A stretch of 64,000 nucleotides of DNA from Mesorhizobium sp. B2-3-4 (lineage in GTDB: Bacteria; Pseudomonadota; Alphaproteobacteria; Rhizobiales; Rhizobiaceae), in the NCBI RefSeq assembly GCF_006442315.1, contig NZ_VFVY01000002.1:186001-250000 (forward strand). Reading direction: 5' to 3'. Each line of letters opens with the position of its first letter. Within the stretch, counting starts at the first letter, position 1. Shown in pieces: positions 62,970 to 64,000 of this stretch. The position numbers and the translations under genes were made by a program. A model generated the notes under the pieces. The model made no database searches. It saw only the letters and a list, made by a program, of their open reading frames with translations, and was not told the DNA's origin.

Positions 62970-63185
62970 GAAGCTGCTAAAACTTCAATTGTTAAGTCAT
63001 CATTAGCATTAACGAATTTTCATCTGTGACTATTGAGTAACACTGCTTGCGATACCTTGCATTTTTCCGCCAAGGGATCGAACTTTTGTATAAAACGTCG
63101 AACCTTTGTGAAATACGGCTTGACCTTTCCGTGCCTTGTTTACGGTAAGTGGCTTGATTCTATGAGCTTTTATTAGAATTTACTT
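62970..63185. promoter_or_regulatory. AT-rich upstream region of the autotransporter gene
   Basis: This 216-base region is markedly AT-richer than its surroundings. It contains a 20-bp tandem repeat (63078-63117) and a TTGACC hexamer at 63120 that could be a -35 element. No gene is seen. Confidence 0.5.
63078..63117 (+). repeat. 20-bp tandem repeat upstream of the autotransporter gene
   Basis: Two head-to-tail units (63078-63097 and 63098-63117) share TCGAAC at the start and ACG at the end and match at 16 of 20 positions. They end two bases before TTGACC, a placement typical of activator binding sites. Confidence 0.6.
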
Positions 63186-64000
63186 ATGGGGGCGGAGATG
63201 GCTGGATCGACCAGGCGTGGAGCAATCCATGGCCAGGGGGAAGCGCCCCAACGGCTGGTCCGCGGCGGCCGGATGACAAAATGGAAGGGCGAAGCGGCGA
63301 GCTTTGCCCCTTATGCGGCGCAGCTTGCCCTCTCCGCCGCACGGGCGTCCGCCATCTCGCTGTTGCCCGCGGCCATGCTTATGGCACTGGCCGCCGGCAT
63401 GGCCGTCGCCGCCGACAGATATTGGGACCCGAACAGCACGGCGACCGGAACAGGCGGCACCGGGACCTGGAACGTCAGCGCCAATCAGTGGAGCCCGAAC
63501 GCCGACGGCGTCAGCGGCCCCTACACGCCATGGAGCAATGCCGCGCTCGACAACGCCATCTTCGGCGGCGTCAATGGCACGACCGCCACGGTGACGCTGG
63601 GCGCGCCGGTCACCGCGAACAGCCTCACCATCAACGCCAACACAACCTACACCGTTACGGGCAACACGCTGACGCTCGCCGGCGCCACGCCGACAATCAC
63701 GGTCAACGGCGCCGCGACCATCAGCTCGATCATCGCTGGCTCGGCGGGACTGACCAAGACAGGCGCGGGATCGCTGGTGCTGAGCGGCGCCAACACCTTC
63801 AGCGGTGGCGTCAATCTCACCGGCGGGTTGCTTCTCCTCAACGACGATTCGTCACTCGGCGCCGCCAGCAACGGCATCACACTCTCCTCGGGCGCTAATC
63901 TGCGGACCACCGGCGCGCTCGCCGCGAGCCGCGTCGTTACGCTGCTCTCCGGCACCGCCGGCATTGGCGGCGGCGTCGGCTCGGCCCACTTCACCGGGGC
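63186..64000 (+). CDS. autotransporter with beta-strand repeats (5' part, runs off the right edge)
   Basis: From the ATG at 63186 (or 63198) the frame stays open to the window end, giving 271 residues of a longer protein. An extended signal segment (LLPAAMLMALAAGMAVAADRYW, split as read) is followed by WDPNSTATGTGGTGTWNVSA and repeats of the autotransporter-associated beta-strand type, such as GLTKTGAGSLVLSGANTFSG. This is the passenger of a type V secreted or surface protein. The C-terminal translocator barrel should lie to the right. A longer intact frame of other phase here (63281-63898) is a shadow. Confidence 0.85.
   Translation, partial: MGAEMAGSTRRGAIHGQGEAPQRLVRGGRMTKWKGEAASFAPYAAQLALSAARASAISLLPAAMLMALAAGMAVAADRYWDPNSTATGTGGTGTWNVSANQWSPNADGVSGPYTPWSNAALDNAIFGGVNGTTATVTLGAPVTANSLTINANTTYTVTGNTLTLAGATPTITVNGAATISSIIAGSAGLTKTGAGSLVLSGANTFSGGVNLTGGLLLLNDDSSLGAASNGITLSSGANLRTTGALAASRVVTLLSGTAGIGGGVGSAHFTG

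Noticed and set aside
63281..63898. A plus-strand 205-codon frame inside the autotransporter region
   Set aside because: The frame from 63186 encodes a signal segment and beta-strand repeats; the other is an Arg/His-rich shadow.

Overview
The window looks like a chromosome segment of a Mesorhizobium-type alphaproteobacterium (Rhizobiales). The evidence is high GC, a DUF768 protein (a family I associate with Mesorhizobium), DUF1127 and DUF3422 proteins, the rhizobial gshA and hisS-hisZ-hisG arrangements, and dispersed palindromic repeats of the kind scattered through Mesorhizobium genomes. No rRNA, tRNA, CRISPR array, transposase or complete insertion sequence is visible.

Positions 1-30500 are mostly housekeeping. 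They hold a DUF768 protein, a DmpA-type peptidase next to xseA, a LysR regulator, DUF1127 and DUF937 proteins, gshA, rsmE and a glutamine amidotransferase. A GntR/FCD regulator - lldD - phosphatase operon follows, then glcD-ASCH-glcE-glcF for glycolate oxidation. The GntR gene and glcD share an operator-like palindrome, suggesting one 2-hydroxyacid regulon. Next come folD, an L,D-transpeptidase, tag, the hisS-hisZ-hisG run with repeat elements between hisS and hisZ, an acyl-CoA synthetase, and an unusual SARP/BTAD-alpha/beta-hydrolase fusion facing a methyltransferase.

Positions 31401-38024 form a nucleoside-related locus: two nucleoside hydrolases, a TetR regulator, an isopenicillin-N-synthase-like 2-oxoglutarate/Fe(II) oxygenase and a polar-amino-acid-type ABC transporter. 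Closely related palindromes lie upstream of both hydrolases, one in the divergent promoter shared with the oxygenase. Uptake of a nucleoside-like compound, hydrolysis and oxidation of the base is a plausible reading.

Positions 38034-47137 hold oxyR/katG (divergent, with an elaborate intergenic region), aqpZ, an RsmB-type methyltransferase, TspO, a thioesterase, an MTA/SAH nucleosidase with a structured leader, and guaA. A decayed aldehyde dehydrogenase fragment (about 47300-47690) marks a boundary.

Positions 47700-61800 are an accessory catabolic island and the best candidate for an undescribed pathway. On the minus strand lie an IclR regulator, a succinate-semialdehyde-type dehydrogenase, an NTF2-like protein, a class III aminotransferase, a dihydroorotate/dihydropyrimidine-dehydrogenase-like flavoprotein, a DUF6282 metallohydrolase, a cupin, an acetylpolyamine-amidohydrolase-like deacetylase and a second IclR paralogue. 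A divergent spermidine/putrescine-type ABC transporter completes the set. Related AT-rich direct and inverted repeats sit at three promoters in the island. An AraC-family regulator follows, and the window ends inside an autotransporter with beta-strand repeats, preceded by a 20-bp tandem repeat.
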